DNA of 64,000 bases from Cytobacillus oceanisediminis 2691 (GTDB taxonomy: Bacteria > Bacillota > Bacilli > Bacillales > Cytobacillaceae). The notes below the pieces were generated by a model. That model saw nothing but the letters and a program-made list of their open reading frames with translations. It searched no databases and was not told the DNA's origin. Of this stretch, positions 15,777-23,955 are shown one piece after another. A program made the position numbers and the translations under genes. Positions within the stretch are counted from its first letter, which is position 1, and every line of letters starts with the position of its first letter. Location of the stretch: positions 229,535 through 293,534 of the forward strand of contig NZ_VEEP01000002.1 of the NCBI RefSeq assembly GCF_007678455.1, written 5' to 3'.

Positions 15777-17276
15777 ATGGAACATAAAATTGAGGATTTA
15801 GCCATAAGAGGGTTATTTCTCTTAAAAGAGTACGAGAAACCTTTTCTTAAAGAATGGTCCTTTTTAAAGAAGGATTTAAGGGCCTGGCAAAACGACCTTG
15901 TATCAGAGTTTGAGCGGATGATTGTTTATGGCTTCAACAATCTTTCGAAAACTACTTTTGTTTCTACAAATGATTTCATCCAGTTGCTGGTCCTGAAATG
16001 GCAAAAGCGGCATCACGAATTTGTCGATGATTTTGATGCTATCTTCCTGATCAGCGCAGTGGAAAATCTATTTCATAAAGCATTAAAAAGAAAGAATGCT
16101 GGATTCCTTGATCACCAGGCAATTCAGGTTTTTTTCACGAGGATCATCGATAAGGTCCTGCGCACACAGCGGCTGGAATACCAGGATGACAAATGGCTGA
16201 AGACCATCGTCGGGCTGCGGACTGTCCGAAGCAATTGGCTCGCGGTGATCCGTAATGAAAAAAACCGATACAAGGTTAATAAAGTCGTCTGCGCTGAAGC
16301 TCAGCCGGCAACCGAACAGCTTGTCACCATGTGTGAGAGCCTTCAAGCAGACCATCTGGCTGATTTGTCGACGGCCCTTAGCAGATTGCTGTCTCCAGGC
16401 CAGGAAGCACCTCAGATCATCACAATTCCCTGTTTGACTGAAACCTTGATGATTTGTATAAAGGACCCGGCTGAGACAATCACAGATGGGCAAAAAGAAA
16501 CTCTGAGAAAAATGTACTTGAAGCAGATGAAACTCAATCATCTGGAAAGCGAGCTTGAGTGGAAGGATGCCACCCTCCTGTTCCAGCAGCGGCTGATTCA
16601 TTCGCAAAGCGCCTCGGAAGCAGTCAAAATGATCACCCAGGGTCTGGTTGATTACCTTCCATTTTCGCGCTGCGCCCTTTTCATCTATTCACCAGGCGAG
16701 CACAGCGGTGTTGGCGTCCACGCACATAATGTCAATACGGGCTCGGTCCAGCATATTAAGGAGAGTATCGCCGAATTTCCGCTTTTGCGTAAATACTTAA
16801 AGCATTTCAGCCATTCAAAGCCGATTTTCATCGAAGACGCTGCCGAAATTTTGCCAGGAAAATATGTAAGAGAGTATAGTTTGAAGTCCCTTGTCGTCCT
16901 GCCGATTTACGTACCGGCTGAGAATAAACTGATTGGCCTCGCGCTTCTTGACCGCGGAGAAAATAAGTCATTCACCGTCAACAATCAGACTCTGACGGCT
17001 CTCATCAAGTTCGGACAATATGGCGGCGAATTATTGAACCAGTATTACGAGGATGCCGTCCAGCTCTTTGGCGTCCAGCATGCCGTCTTGACCATCCGTG
17101 AACGAGAAGTACTCAAGCTCATCGCAGAAGGCGCCTCCATCAATGAAGCAGCCGACGCACTTCACCTCAGCGCCTATACGGTACGTGACTATATTTCTGC
17201 CATTATCCATAAACTGGACGCCAAGAATCGGACCGATGCTGCGGTAAAAGCTTTGAAAATGAGACTGATTCAATAA
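15777..17276 (+). CDS. GAF-domain LuxR-type transcription regulator
   Basis: This is a 499-residue cytosolic regulator. The N-terminal 250 residues are alpha-helical without a recognised domain. Residues about 275-420 look like a GAF sensor (ASEAVKMITQGLVDYLPFSR, KSLVVLPIYVPAENKLIGLAL). The C-terminal 65 residues are a LuxR helix-turn-helix ([20 protein letters not shown], then SAYTVRDYISAIIHKL). It lacks a receiver domain, so the ligand is probably sensed by the GAF domain. ATG 15777 has GTGGGG upstream. The divergent secreted-protein operon is the likely target. Confidence 0.8.
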   Translation: MEHKIEDLAIRGLFLLKEYEKPFLKEWSFLKKDLRAWQNDLVSEFERMIVYGFNNLSKTTFVSTNDFIQLLVLKWQKRHHEFVDDFDAIFLISAVENLFHKALKRKNAGFLDHQAIQVFFTRIIDKVLRTQRLEYQDDKWLKTIVGLRTVRSNWLAVIRNEKNRYKVNKVVCAEAQPATEQLVTMCESLQADHLADLSTALSRLLSPGQEAPQIITIPCLTETLMICIKDPAETITDGQKETLRKMYLKQMKLNHLESELEWKDATLLFQQRLIHSQSASEAVKMITQGLVDYLPFSRCALFIYSPGEHSGVGVHAHNVNTGSVQHIKESIAEFPLLRKYLKHFSHSKPIFIEDAAEILPGKYVREYSLKSLVVLPIYVPAENKLIGLALLDRGENKSFTVNNQTLTALIKFGQYGGELLNQYYEDAVQLFGVQHAVLTIREREVLKLIAEGASINEAADALHLSAYTVRDYISAIIHKLDAKNRTDAAVKALKMRLIQ

Positions 17277-17287
17277 AAATAGTTAGG

Positions 17288-17330
17288 TCTGCTCCCACTA
17301 GCGGAACAGGCCTATTGCTTTTTCCCTCCC
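17288..17330 (+). terminator. Terminator of the LuxR-type gene
   Basis: An imperfect stem built from AGGTCTGCTCC and GGAACAGGCCT is followed by a T-rich stretch. Confidence 0.55.
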
Positions 17331-17377
17331 CTTCTCGCAAAATATAATAGATATTAGTTTTAGGGGGTACATATTGA

Positions 17378-17746
17378 ATGTGGAATGAATTCAAGAAATT
17401 CGCCTTCAAAGGCAATGTGCTTGACCTTGCAGTCGGGGTCATCATCGGGGCAGCTTTTGGAAAAATCGTTTCCTCACTTGTAGATGACATTATTATGCCG
17501 ATTGTAGGTCTGCTTTCATTTGGAGAGGATTTCTCAACACTTACTTACAAAACGATAAAATACGGCGCGTTCGTCCAGTCCATTGTAGACTTTTTCCTCA
17601 CGGCCTTTGCCATCTTCATTTTCATCAAAATCATCAGCCGCTACCGGAAAAAAGAAGAAGCTAAACCTGTAGCTCCTACACCAGATGTAAAAGAAGAGCT
17701 TCTAAAAGAAATCCGAGATCTTCTAAGGGAAAAAAATAGCATTTAA
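17378..17746 (+). CDS. mscL: Large-conductance mechanosensitive channel
   Basis: This 122-residue protein forms a homopentameric pore that opens under membrane tension and releases solutes during osmotic downshock. The first helix has the conserved [21 protein letters not shown] second helix follows, and the C-terminal bundle ends [14 protein letters not shown]. The length is slightly below E. coli MscL. ATG 17378 has AGGGGG upstream. Confidence 0.95.
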   Translation: MWNEFKKFAFKGNVLDLAVGVIIGAAFGKIVSSLVDDIIMPIVGLLSFGEDFSTLTYKTIKYGAFVQSIVDFFLTAFAIFIFIKIISRYRKKEEAKPVAPTPDVKEELLKEIRDLLREKNSI

Positions 17747-17824
17747 ATTTTTTCTCTCTGGATGAAACCAGCGATGCCTGTCACCCGTATACATAATCAA
17801 ATAATATTATGAGGTGACTTGTTC

Positions 17825-18460
17825 ATGTACGCTTACTCTGATCATTCCATGATGCCATCGGTAATGAGAACTTTCGCTTTTTCCCTGGCAATCGCCTTCA
17901 TTGGCACAATGGCAGGAGTGTTCGTTCCGCCAGCACTGTTCCTTCCGCTCGTTATCATTGAGCTTGCGATGCTGATTGGGGTGTTCTTTTTACGAAAAAG
18001 GAAGGCGATATCTTATGCATTCCTTTATGCGTTTACGTTCATCTCCGGAATGACGATGTATCCGGCCATTGCCCATTACATCGCGGTTTCTGGTGCCAAT
18101 GTTGTGATCAACGCGCTCGGGGCTACAACAGTTGTTTTCGCTGGTCTTGCAATTTATGCGACAAAAACAAAGCGTGACCTCAGCTTTCTTGGCGGCATGC
18201 TGATGGCAGCCTTGCTTGCTTTGATTGCGGTTAGCATTTTTAACTGGATCTGGCCGCTTAGCTCAACGGGTATGATGGCTTATTCCTTCATCGGAATACT
18301 TGTCTTCAGTGGGTATGTTTTATTCGATTTCAATAGGATGAAACATTATGGAGTGAGTCCGGAAGAAGTGCCGCTGATGGCTTTGAACCTGTATCTGGAT
18401 TTCATCAATCTTTTCCTATATATCCTTCGTTTCTTCGGGATCCTATCCAGTAATGACTAA
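17825..18460 (+). CDS. yetJ: Bax inhibitor-1 family membrane protein (YetJ-like)
   Basis: This 211-residue protein has seven hydrophobic helices, with YAFTFISGMTMYP and the C-terminal ALNLYLDFINLFLYILRFFG, both BI-1/YetJ signatures. B. subtilis YetJ is a pH-gated calcium leak channel. ATG 17825 is preferred over TTG 17819 because GAGGTG lies 8 nt upstream of it. It is a single gene followed by a terminator. Confidence 0.9.
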   Translation: MYAYSDHSMMPSVMRTFAFSLAIAFIGTMAGVFVPPALFLPLVIIELAMLIGVFFLRKRKAISYAFLYAFTFISGMTMYPAIAHYIAVSGANVVINALGATTVVFAGLAIYATKTKRDLSFLGGMLMAALLALIAVSIFNWIWPLSSTGMMAYSFIGILVFSGYVLFDFNRMKHYGVSPEEVPLMALNLYLDFINLFLYILRFFGILSSND

Positions 18461-18469
18461 ATATGATTC

Positions 18470-18498
18470 AAAAGGCAGTCCACTGCGGCTGCCTTTTC
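18470..18498 (+). terminator. Terminator of the BI-1 family gene
   Basis: AAAAGGCAG/CTGCCTTTT with a 10-nt loop lies 10 bp after the stop codon. Confidence 0.85.
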
Positions 18499-18548
18499 GC
18501 TTGCACCAATATTTGGTTAAATTACCATGTTTTTATCAAGTTTTAAGA

Positions 18549-18573
18549 GTTTTCTGTGATTTCATCCGGGTAT
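18549..18573 (+). promoter_or_regulatory. Sigma-B-like promoter
   Basis: GTTTTC and GGGTAT are separated by 13 bp, matching the B. subtilis sigma-B pattern GTTTAA-N12-15-GGGTAT. It lies 47 bp upstream of the first 34-residue ORF. Confidence 0.6.
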
Positions 18574-18619
18574 ATATATAGTGCAAGGCCAATACAAAAA
18601 CTAGAAGGGACTGGTTAAA

Positions 18620-18724
18620 GTGCAAAACTTTACGGCGACTTCGGAATATGTCATTGGCTTAGCACATGGAGGAAGATTTGCGTTGCTATCTCAAGGAACG
18701 CTGGTCTTAAATCGATGGACTTAA
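18620..18724 (+). CDS. Unrecognised 34-residue protein, copy 1
   Basis: GTG 18620 follows AGAAGGGA. The product contains FTATSEYVIG, GGRFALLSQG and TLVLNR, shared with copy 2 downstream. Differences between copies include at least five synonymous codon changes in the shared core, which indicates selection on the peptide. The stop codon lies in the loop of a hairpin (18710-18717 with 18725-18732). There is no signal peptide, cysteine or clear membrane segment. I do not recognise the family. Confidence 0.6.
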   Translation: MQNFTATSEYVIGLAHGGRFALLSQGTLVLNRWT

Positions 18725-18732
18725 CATCGATT
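18710..18732 (+). promoter_or_regulatory. Stop-codon hairpin, copy 1
   Basis: AATCGATG pairs with CATCGATT across a 7-nt loop that contains the stop codon. The equivalent hairpin in copy 2 has A-T in place of the last G-C pair, a compensated change. Confidence 0.5.
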
Positions 18733-18830
18733 GACACCATTGTTTTTGAATAGCTTGAGCAGGACACTCCTCTAAGTTAGTCCGCAGGATTGGAGCAATG
18801 CCAATACTAGTAAGGAAGGGACTGGTTAAG

Positions 18831-18935
18831 TTGAAAGACTTCACGGCGACTTCGGAATACGTCATTGGCTATGCAAGCGGAGGAAGATTCGCGCTGCTGT
18901 CTCAAGGCACGCTGGTCTTAAATCGATATATTTAA
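18831..18935 (+). CDS. Unrecognised 34-residue protein, copy 2
   Basis: TTG 18831 follows AAGGAAGGGA. The peptide has the same FTATSEYVIG, GGRFALLSQG and TLVLNR blocks as copy 1, with MKD at the start and NRYI at the end. The two ORFs are 106 bp apart, and their upstream sequence (GGGACTGGTTAA) and downstream hairpin are conserved too, so a segment of about 210 bp was duplicated. A terminator follows at 19011, so both copies are probably one sigma-B-dependent transcript. Confidence 0.6.
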   Translation: MKDFTATSEYVIGYASGGRFALLSQGTLVLNRYI

Positions 18936-18943
18936 TATCGATT
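18921..18943 (+). promoter_or_regulatory. Stop-codon hairpin, copy 2
   Basis: AATCGATAT pairs with ATATCGATT around the TAA stop of copy 2, matching the position of the copy 1 hairpin. Confidence 0.5.
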
Positions 18944-19010
18944 CACCCCAGAGCGCAAAATTGAATAGCAACAGCTGAGATACTCCTCCCATCGTCCGGA
19001 TGTCGGACTC

Positions 19011-19046
19011 AAAAAAGGTGCAGGCCAAGCGGCCAGCACCTTTTTT
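19011..19046 (+). terminator. Terminator of the two-peptide transcript
   Basis: GGTGC-A-GGCC pairs with GGCC-A-GCACC (one A-A mismatch), with an AAGC loop and a TTTTTT tract. The 19047-19243 stretch after it shows no gene. Confidence 0.85.
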
Positions 19047-19243
19047 GATTAAACTCTTTTGGGTTGTATTACACACAGGGCAATTTCGTCACCTTGTTTC
19101 TAAGCTCTACTAAAGTTTTAAAAACCACTTCATCACATACCAAAAGAGCTTCTAAGTATTAAACCAATCGGCGTTTAAACACATGAAAAAGAGCGGTCAC
19201 TATATGCTTCATTAACCTTCCAACCTTGAATGTGCTCCCAAAT

Positions 19244-19270
19244 GTTTACTAGATTCCGGCAACAGGGTAT
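19244..19270 (+). promoter_or_regulatory. Sigma-B-like promoter of the DUF3243 gene
   Basis: GTTTAC and GGGTAT are separated by 15 bp, 35 bp before the start codon at 19305. Confidence 0.5.
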
Positions 19271-19304
19271 TTAATAACTATCTTTAACGAGGAGGTTTTT
19301 ACAC

Positions 19305-19637
19305 ATGGAAAAAGATCATATGATTCATAAAGATGGCGAAGTGGATACGAGCAAGGTAGAGGAGACTCTTGATCGCATGGATACGCAGCAGGCGGATGAG
19401 ATCCTTGGTGATTTCAATGAGTTCAGGACCTATTTAAGCAAACGGATCAATCTTGGTAAAACAGCTGGTTTAAATGAGGAGCAGTTGGCAAAGACCGCCG
19501 AAAAGGTAGCCGGTTATCTCGCGGAGAACGTAGCACCTCGCAATAAAGAGGAGCAGCTTTTGCAGGAGCTTTGGAAGGTTGGCAATAAAGAACAGCAGCA
19601 TGCCCTTGCCCATATGCTTGTGAAATTGGCTGAATAG
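19305..19637 (+). CDS. DUF3243 family protein (YmfJ-like)
   Basis: This 110-residue soluble protein matches DUF3243, with the typical helical core FRTYLSKRINLGKTAGLNEE and the C-terminal EQQHALAHMLVKLAE. The N-terminal 30 residues are polar and extend beyond the B. subtilis YmfJ length. ATG 19305 follows GAGGAGG. The role of the family is unknown. The upstream sigma-B-like promoter suggests stress induction. Confidence 0.85.
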   Translation: MEKDHMIHKDGEVDTSKVEETLDRMDTQQADEILGDFNEFRTYLSKRINLGKTAGLNEEQLAKTAEKVAGYLAENVAPRNKEEQLLQELWKVGNKEQQHALAHMLVKLAE

Positions 19638-19668
19638 AAAAAATCGCCCTCGGGCGATTTTTTATTTT
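19638..19668. terminator. Terminator of the DUF3243 gene
   Basis: AAAAAATCGCCC/GGGCGATTTTTT with a 2-nt loop lies directly after the stop and faces the convergent corA-like gene. Confidence 0.92.
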
Positions 19669-19682
19669 ATCCGTATTAATTC

Positions 19683-20621
19683 TTACCCAAAGAATCGGTT
19701 CTTCTTTTTCACCTTCAGAATATCACCCATCCAGCCTTTTACCTTCAAATAATAATATAGACCTGCTGTTGAGGCGATGATTAATACTCCTGCAAATAAA
19801 TATCCTAACTTCCACTCCAGTTCCGGCATCACTTTGAAGTTCATTCCCCACACAGCACCCCATGCGGTCACTGGAGTGAATAGAATCGTCATGACTGTCA
19901 GGGTCTTCATGATTTCATTGCCGCGGTGGGTGGACACGACTTCTTCGAGATTGATCATCGTATCAATTGCCTGCTGGTATTCGCTTAGCAGCATCCTTAT
20001 CCGTTCTACCCTCGTCTCTACCCGGTTGAATTCGGAGTTTTCATGGATTCCTTGTCCATACGCTTCCTCAGCGATGAATTTTATCTCCACGATCGGGACA
20101 ACCAGATTTTTCCAAATGAGGAGTTCATGCCGATTTTCATAGATTCTTTCGAGGATTTTCAGATTGTTCTGTTCCTTCATTTCCCATAGTAGATTATGAA
20201 GACGTTCTTCATAGCCATCTATTTTTTGTAAATAGGTCGATAAAATTTCTCCGAGAAGAATAAAAAAGCCTTCTATCCCATTTTCTGCCTGATCCATCTG
20301 TTTCTGTACTCCGATTGGACTTGCATCAATAATGGAGAAATCAAAATTAACTGTTATGAAAAAGTCCTTACGGATGTAAAAATGGAAGATATTTTTTTCA
20401 CCCTTATCCTCGATATCCTGTTGGTAAATCAGTGAGCCCCAAATGTATTCCTCTCCCCTTATTTCGGTGTTAAGGTTGAGCAGGTTGGCTTTCCGGTCTA
20501 TAATATTTTCAAACCATTCACCACAGTTTGAATTTTGCGAGACCAGCTTCTTGACTTTCTCCTCGTCTCCCTCATCGAAATCAAACCATGTCCATTTTTC
20601 CTGATTAAATGTATATTTCAT
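19683..20621 (-). CDS. CorA-like magnesium/divalent cation transporter
   Basis: This 312-residue protein has a large cytosolic N-terminal domain rich in charged helices and two C-terminal membrane helices. The CorA signature GMN is present in WGAVWGMNFKVMPELEW, just after the first helix. It probably carries Mg2+ or a related divalent ion as a homopentamer. ATG 20621 follows AAAGGTCTGAG. The basic tail KVKKKNRFFG is typical. Confidence 0.9.
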   Translation of the reverse strand: MKYTFNQEKWTWFDFDEGDEEKVKKLVSQNSNCGEWFENIIDRKANLLNLNTEIRGEEYIWGSLIYQQDIEDKGEKNIFHFYIRKDFFITVNFDFSIIDASPIGVQKQMDQAENGIEGFFILLGEILSTYLQKIDGYEERLHNLLWEMKEQNNLKILERIYENRHELLIWKNLVVPIVEIKFIAEEAYGQGIHENSEFNRVETRVERIRMLLSEYQQAIDTMINLEEVVSTHRGNEIMKTLTVMTILFTPVTAWGAVWGMNFKVMPELEWKLGYLFAGVLIIASTAGLYYYLKVKGWMGDILKVKKKNRFFG

Positions 20622-20668
20622 ATGGTCTCAGACCTTTCATATGATTATCAACTATTAATCTTCCCCTT

Positions 20669-20696
20669 ATTAGCCTGCTTGAAACGGATAGGCTAA
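20669..20696. promoter_or_regulatory. Inverted repeat between divergent genes
   Basis: TTAGCCT and AGGCTAA are separated by 13 bp in the gap between the corA-like gene and the 87-residue gene. It could be an operator or a structural element; no function can be assigned. Confidence 0.3.
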
Positions 20697-20724
20697 TACT
20701 TGGCAGGACTTCCATTTTAAAAAT

Positions 20725-20750
20725 GTTTCTGAATTTTATCGACAGGGTAA
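20725..20750 (+). promoter_or_regulatory. Sigma-B-like promoter
   Basis: GTTTCT and GGGTAA with a 14-bp spacer lie 50 bp before ATG 20801. Confidence 0.4.
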
Positions 20751-20800
20751 ATACGAATATAGACAAAAGAAAATTGAAACCATTACAGGAGGGAAAAACA

Positions 20801-21064
20801 ATGCAAACCAAAACTAAAAATGCTGTCATGTTAGGTGTTGGAGCTGCAGCCTTGTGGATGGCGATGAAGCCGGAAAATAAAACAAAACTTACCGAGATGG
20901 CTACGCAAGTGAAAGAAAAAGTAATGCCATCGAAGACAGATGTCTTACCAGTCCAAAAAGCCGGCAACCCTGATCCTCTGGACGTTGAAGACAATAAAAT
21001 GGTCAGCGAAGGTGCAATGTACGGAGTGAATTATTACAACGAGAATCTTCAGGAACAACGATAA
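20801..21064 (+). CDS. Unrecognised 87-residue protein
   Basis: ATG 20801 has ACAGGAGGG upstream, so the in-frame ATG at 20723 is not used. The N-terminus has one short hydrophobic segment (AVMLGVGAAALWMAM). A basic amphipathic stretch (TKLTEMATQVKEKVMPSK) and an acidic tail with two tyrosines (YGVNYYNE) follow. The pattern recalls small membrane-associated YtxH-like stress proteins, but no family can be assigned. A terminator follows. Confidence 0.75.
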   Translation: MQTKTKNAVMLGVGAAALWMAMKPENKTKLTEMATQVKEKVMPSKTDVLPVQKAGNPDPLDVEDNKMVSEGAMYGVNYYNENLQEQR

Positions 21065-21070
21065 AATTGT

Positions 21071-21100
21071 CCGGGGAATTACTTCCCCGGTCTATTTTTG
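21071..21100 (+). terminator. Terminator of the 87-residue gene
   Basis: CCGGGGAA/TTCCCCGG with a 4-nt loop is followed by TCTATTTTTG. Confidence 0.88.
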
Positions 21101-21144
21101 TTTAAATCACACCTCGGCAATCAATACTAAATAGTGCGAGGGGG

Positions 21145-21813
21145 ATGGAGGTAATGGGCATATTATTCATTTTCATATACCTGTTCATCGTTTTTACAGT
21201 GATTGAAATTAATGCATCCATTTTTGTGGCAACTGGTTTGGAACGAAAAGTAGCCAGATTCCAGGTCATCTCGATGTTAACCGGAACTGGATTTACAACA
21301 GGGGAATCCGAGCTGATTATTGACCATCCTGTCAGGAGACGACTTGGAGCATTTCTGATTTTGTTCGGAGCTTTCTCGCTGGCTGTCATTATCTCGGCCA
21401 TCAGCAAACTTTTAGAGGATGAATTCTATACAATGGAAATCGGCTATGTTGCCGGAGGACTTTTGGTCCTTTTGTTAATATTGAGAGCGCCAATAGTGCA
21501 GCATTTGATGTCTGGGAAATTGAAAAGCGAGTTAAAAGAAAACTATGAGCTGGCTGATTTGCCGATTAGCGATGTCCTTGTAATGGATGAGGACGATGAG
21601 GTAAGGGAGATTGCCATTAAAGAAGATTCGAGCTTGGCTGATATGACATTCGATGATATTGTCGATATGGAAGATGACATCATCCTTTTATTCATTAAAA
21701 GAGGCGAAATCAATATCCGCAACAAAGCACATGAGACGAAATTGGAGCCTGGCGACAAACTGGTTTTATACGGCAATAACCCTAAAATCGAAGAAAAATT
21801 TAAAGATGCCTGA
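21145..21813 (+). CDS. Membrane protein with a C-terminal TrkA_C (RCK_C) domain
   Basis: This 222-residue protein has three hydrophobic helices in the first 120 residues. Residues about 140-222 form a TrkA_C/RCK_C ligand-binding domain (IKEDSSLADMTFDDI, then KLEPGDKLVLYG). Such domains bind nucleotides or second messengers and gate ion transporters. There is no pore domain or NAD-binding RCK_N half here, so it may sense a ligand for a partner. The start is uncertain: ATG 21145 or ATG 21154, both close to GGGGG or GGAGG. The stop codon lies inside the terminator stem. Confidence 0.78.
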   Translation: MEVMGILFIFIYLFIVFTVIEINASIFVATGLERKVARFQVISMLTGTGFTTGESELIIDHPVRRRLGAFLILFGAFSLAVIISAISKLLEDEFYTMEIGYVAGGLLVLLLILRAPIVQHLMSGKLKSELKENYELADLPISDVLVMDEDDEVREIAIKEDSSLADMTFDDIVDMEDDIILLFIKRGEINIRNKAHETKLEPGDKLVLYGNNPKIEEKFKDA

Positions 21814-21856
21814 CACTTTGCTTGTATGCTGCAAACACAGATCAGGCATCTTTTAT
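21805..21856 (+). terminator. Terminator overlapping the stop codon
   Basis: GATGCCTGA (21805-21813, including the TGA stop) pairs with TCAGGCATC (21842-21850), followed by TTTTATT. Confidence 0.7.
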
Positions 21857-21869
21857 TGTTCTTTCAGAT

Positions 21870-22310
21870 TTATTCCACTGAGACCCTTGCGGTATTCTTC
21901 TCACGAAGTTGCGCGATCCCTTCCTTGCATACCCCATATTGCAGCCAGGAGCAATTTTTGCAAAGTTCATCAAGGTCATCGGGTTCAACTTTTTCAGCGG
22001 TCCAATCTACCAGCTCTGACTTTAAATAGCGCTCGCCGGGCACAAGTCCTAAATGGCGGATGACTTTTCCGTCCATCGATAAAACATGCTCATTGGAACC
22101 CTCGCTTGCCTCGCAAATCTCAAGCCCGCGGTGCGGACACGACATGCAGGCATCATCGAAAGCAGCAACCACTTTTATGTAGAAATCCTGACCGGGATCA
22201 CGGATATCCTTCACGATCCCTTCCATTTTCTTAACAAACTCAACACTATAGCCCATCCCCCTGAAACCATGCACACAGAGGAGATGGTGCCCACGCAATA
22301 TTTTTCCCAC
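21870..22310 (-). CDS. DUF1284 family cysteine-rich protein
   Basis: This 146-residue soluble protein begins GKILRGHHLLCVHGFRGMGY, the DUF1284 signature. It has two paired Cys clusters (CMSCPHRGLEIC and CKNCSWLQYGVC), which suggests iron-sulfur or zinc binding. The function of the family is not established. The start is GTG 22310 with CAGGAG upstream. Confidence 0.88.
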   Translation of the reverse strand: MGKILRGHHLLCVHGFRGMGYSVEFVKKMEGIVKDIRDPGQDFYIKVVAAFDDACMSCPHRGLEICEASEGSNEHVLSMDGKVIRHLGLVPGERYLKSELVDWTAEKVEPDDLDELCKNCSWLQYGVCKEGIAQLREKNTARVSVE

Positions 22311-22369
22311 ACCATCACTCCTGAAAATATCTTCTATCTATTAATTCTTCGAAAATGTCCAAATACCTT

Positions 22370-23701
22370 TTACAATCGGGAATCTCTGATCGTGTTCCTG
22401 GACAGCCAGGTGATGCCAATCTTTTTGCAAATGGTCATGTAATGCATCAGCAAGATGACCATACTGCCAGTATTCATGCCAATGATAACACCCTCCATCC
22501 CCCATTCTGGCCTTGATCCGACCAGATAGATGAGCGCAAAGGTAACGATGGTTGCATAGACGGAATGGATAAAAGCATCCTTTACCAGACCCAGCCCGAT
22601 TAAATAGGCCTGCATCGGGATGGTAAAATAATGGAACAGGAAATATGGTGCCAGCAGCTGCAAAAAGACAGCCGCTTGTTTTGAATGGAAAAACGTCATC
22701 GTCAATGGCTCAGCCAAAAAGTAAAAGGCTGTTACAGAAGGCAAGCCATAAAACAGGGTCAGCAGCATCACCTGCTGAAGCAATTTTTGCAGCTTCACGA
22801 ATTCTTTTTCCGCATAGGCCTTTGAAACAGTCGGAATCAGTATGATCAGGAAAGAATGAGCAATGAATGCCGGGAAAAACCCAATTGTCATCGCAATCCC
22901 CGCCATCATCCCGAATTGTTCCGTTGCCATATCCGGGGTCAGTCCTGCGCTTACGATCGCAAATTTGATCAAGAAGGGCTGCACTGCATGGGTCAGGGAA
23001 TGGAAAATCCTCAATCCTGTCGTCGGAACCGACACTTCCACCAGATTTTTTCTGACTTCCCGGCCGCTTACATGCTTACCTGGCACCTTCTTGATTTTTT
23101 GATAGGACATGATGAAATGGTGCAATAAATACAGGAAGACGACGAGTTCACTCCCGGCAAGCGTGCAAAAAGCCACAAGCAGAGCGGTTTCACTGCCAAA
23201 CTCGAAATACTGGAAAACAGCCGATAACAGGACAAGCTGGACTGCGCGCCGCAGGAAATGTGAAACCGCGATCCTCCCCATTTCCTGTTTTCCCATGAAA
23301 AACCCCCTGGCAATTGCCGTGATCGTCATGACCGGGATGAGCGACATAACCACCCATTTCAGCAATGGATGGTATTCATTGAAAACCGGAATGATTGGAA
23401 TCACGATAGCAGCCAAAATCAGCAGAACCGTTGTAAACACCACTGCCAGCCTGATGGCATGGCGCATCATGCTCCGATGGTAGGACTCATCATGCTCAGC
23501 AATCATCTTGGATATCGACACAGGCAGTTCAAAATTTGCCAGCAGCATGATCAGGAAAATCGTCGGCAAAATCGTCATGTAATGCCCCATCCCGCTTTCA
23601 CCAAGCTCGCGCGCAAGAATCATATTAACGAGGAATTCCACTATTTCGCCTAGAAAATTAGCGACCACGAGGATGGACATCCCTTTAAAAAAAGTACTCA
23701 T
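22370..23701 (-). CDS. MOP-superfamily flippase (YkvU/SpoVB-like)
   Basis: This 443-residue protein has about 12-14 membrane helices and matches the polysaccharide-transport branch of the MOP superfamily (GMSILVVANFLGEIVEFLVN at the N-terminus; ELPVSISKMIAE; a central IFHSLTHAVQPFLI). SpoVB and YkvU act in spore cortex or wall synthesis by moving lipid-linked precursors. The length is closer to YkvU than to SpoVB. ATG 23701 follows GGGAGAG. A 20-bp repeat array lies upstream. Confidence 0.85.
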   Translation of the reverse strand: MSTFFKGMSILVVANFLGEIVEFLVNMILARELGESGMGHYMTILPTIFLIMLLANFELPVSISKMIAEHDESYHRSMMRHAIRLAVVFTTVLLILAAIVIPIIPVFNEYHPLLKWVVMSLIPVMTITAIARGFFMGKQEMGRIAVSHFLRRAVQLVLLSAVFQYFEFGSETALLVAFCTLAGSELVVFLYLLHHFIMSYQKIKKVPGKHVSGREVRKNLVEVSVPTTGLRIFHSLTHAVQPFLIKFAIVSAGLTPDMATEQFGMMAGIAMTIGFFPAFIAHSFLIILIPTVSKAYAEKEFVKLQKLLQQVMLLTLFYGLPSVTAFYFLAEPLTMTFFHSKQAAVFLQLLAPYFLFHYFTIPMQAYLIGLGLVKDAFIHSVYATIVTFALIYLVGSRPEWGMEGVIIGMNTGSMVILLMHYMTICKKIGITWLSRNTIRDSRL

Positions 23702-23955
23702 AGCTTCTCTCCCAATCCTGTCTCATTTACTTTTATAAACATATGAGACAAGTCCGGACAATATTAAAGAAAGTGCAAATTGGCGGTGAGGGAGGCTAAA
23801 AAGTCGATTTCAACGGTAAAAGTCTTAGATTTGGAGTGGATTTTTTCAGCAAGAGCATGGGTTTATAGCGGAAATTCTGATTTCATAACGAGTTTTGGTT
23901 TTTTTACGGAAGTTTTATAGCAAGTCTTGCTCTTTTAAAGCCTTTTTCAAAATTA

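Noticed and set aside
18549..19046. Purely non-coding RNA pair
   Set aside because: Hairpins are conserved, but the synonymous pattern of changes between the two copies favours coding. A dual role is left open.
22863..23653. Overlapping plus-strand ORFs opposite the flippase gene
   Set aside because: They mirror a well-conserved membrane protein and lack ribosome binding sites and recognisable domains.
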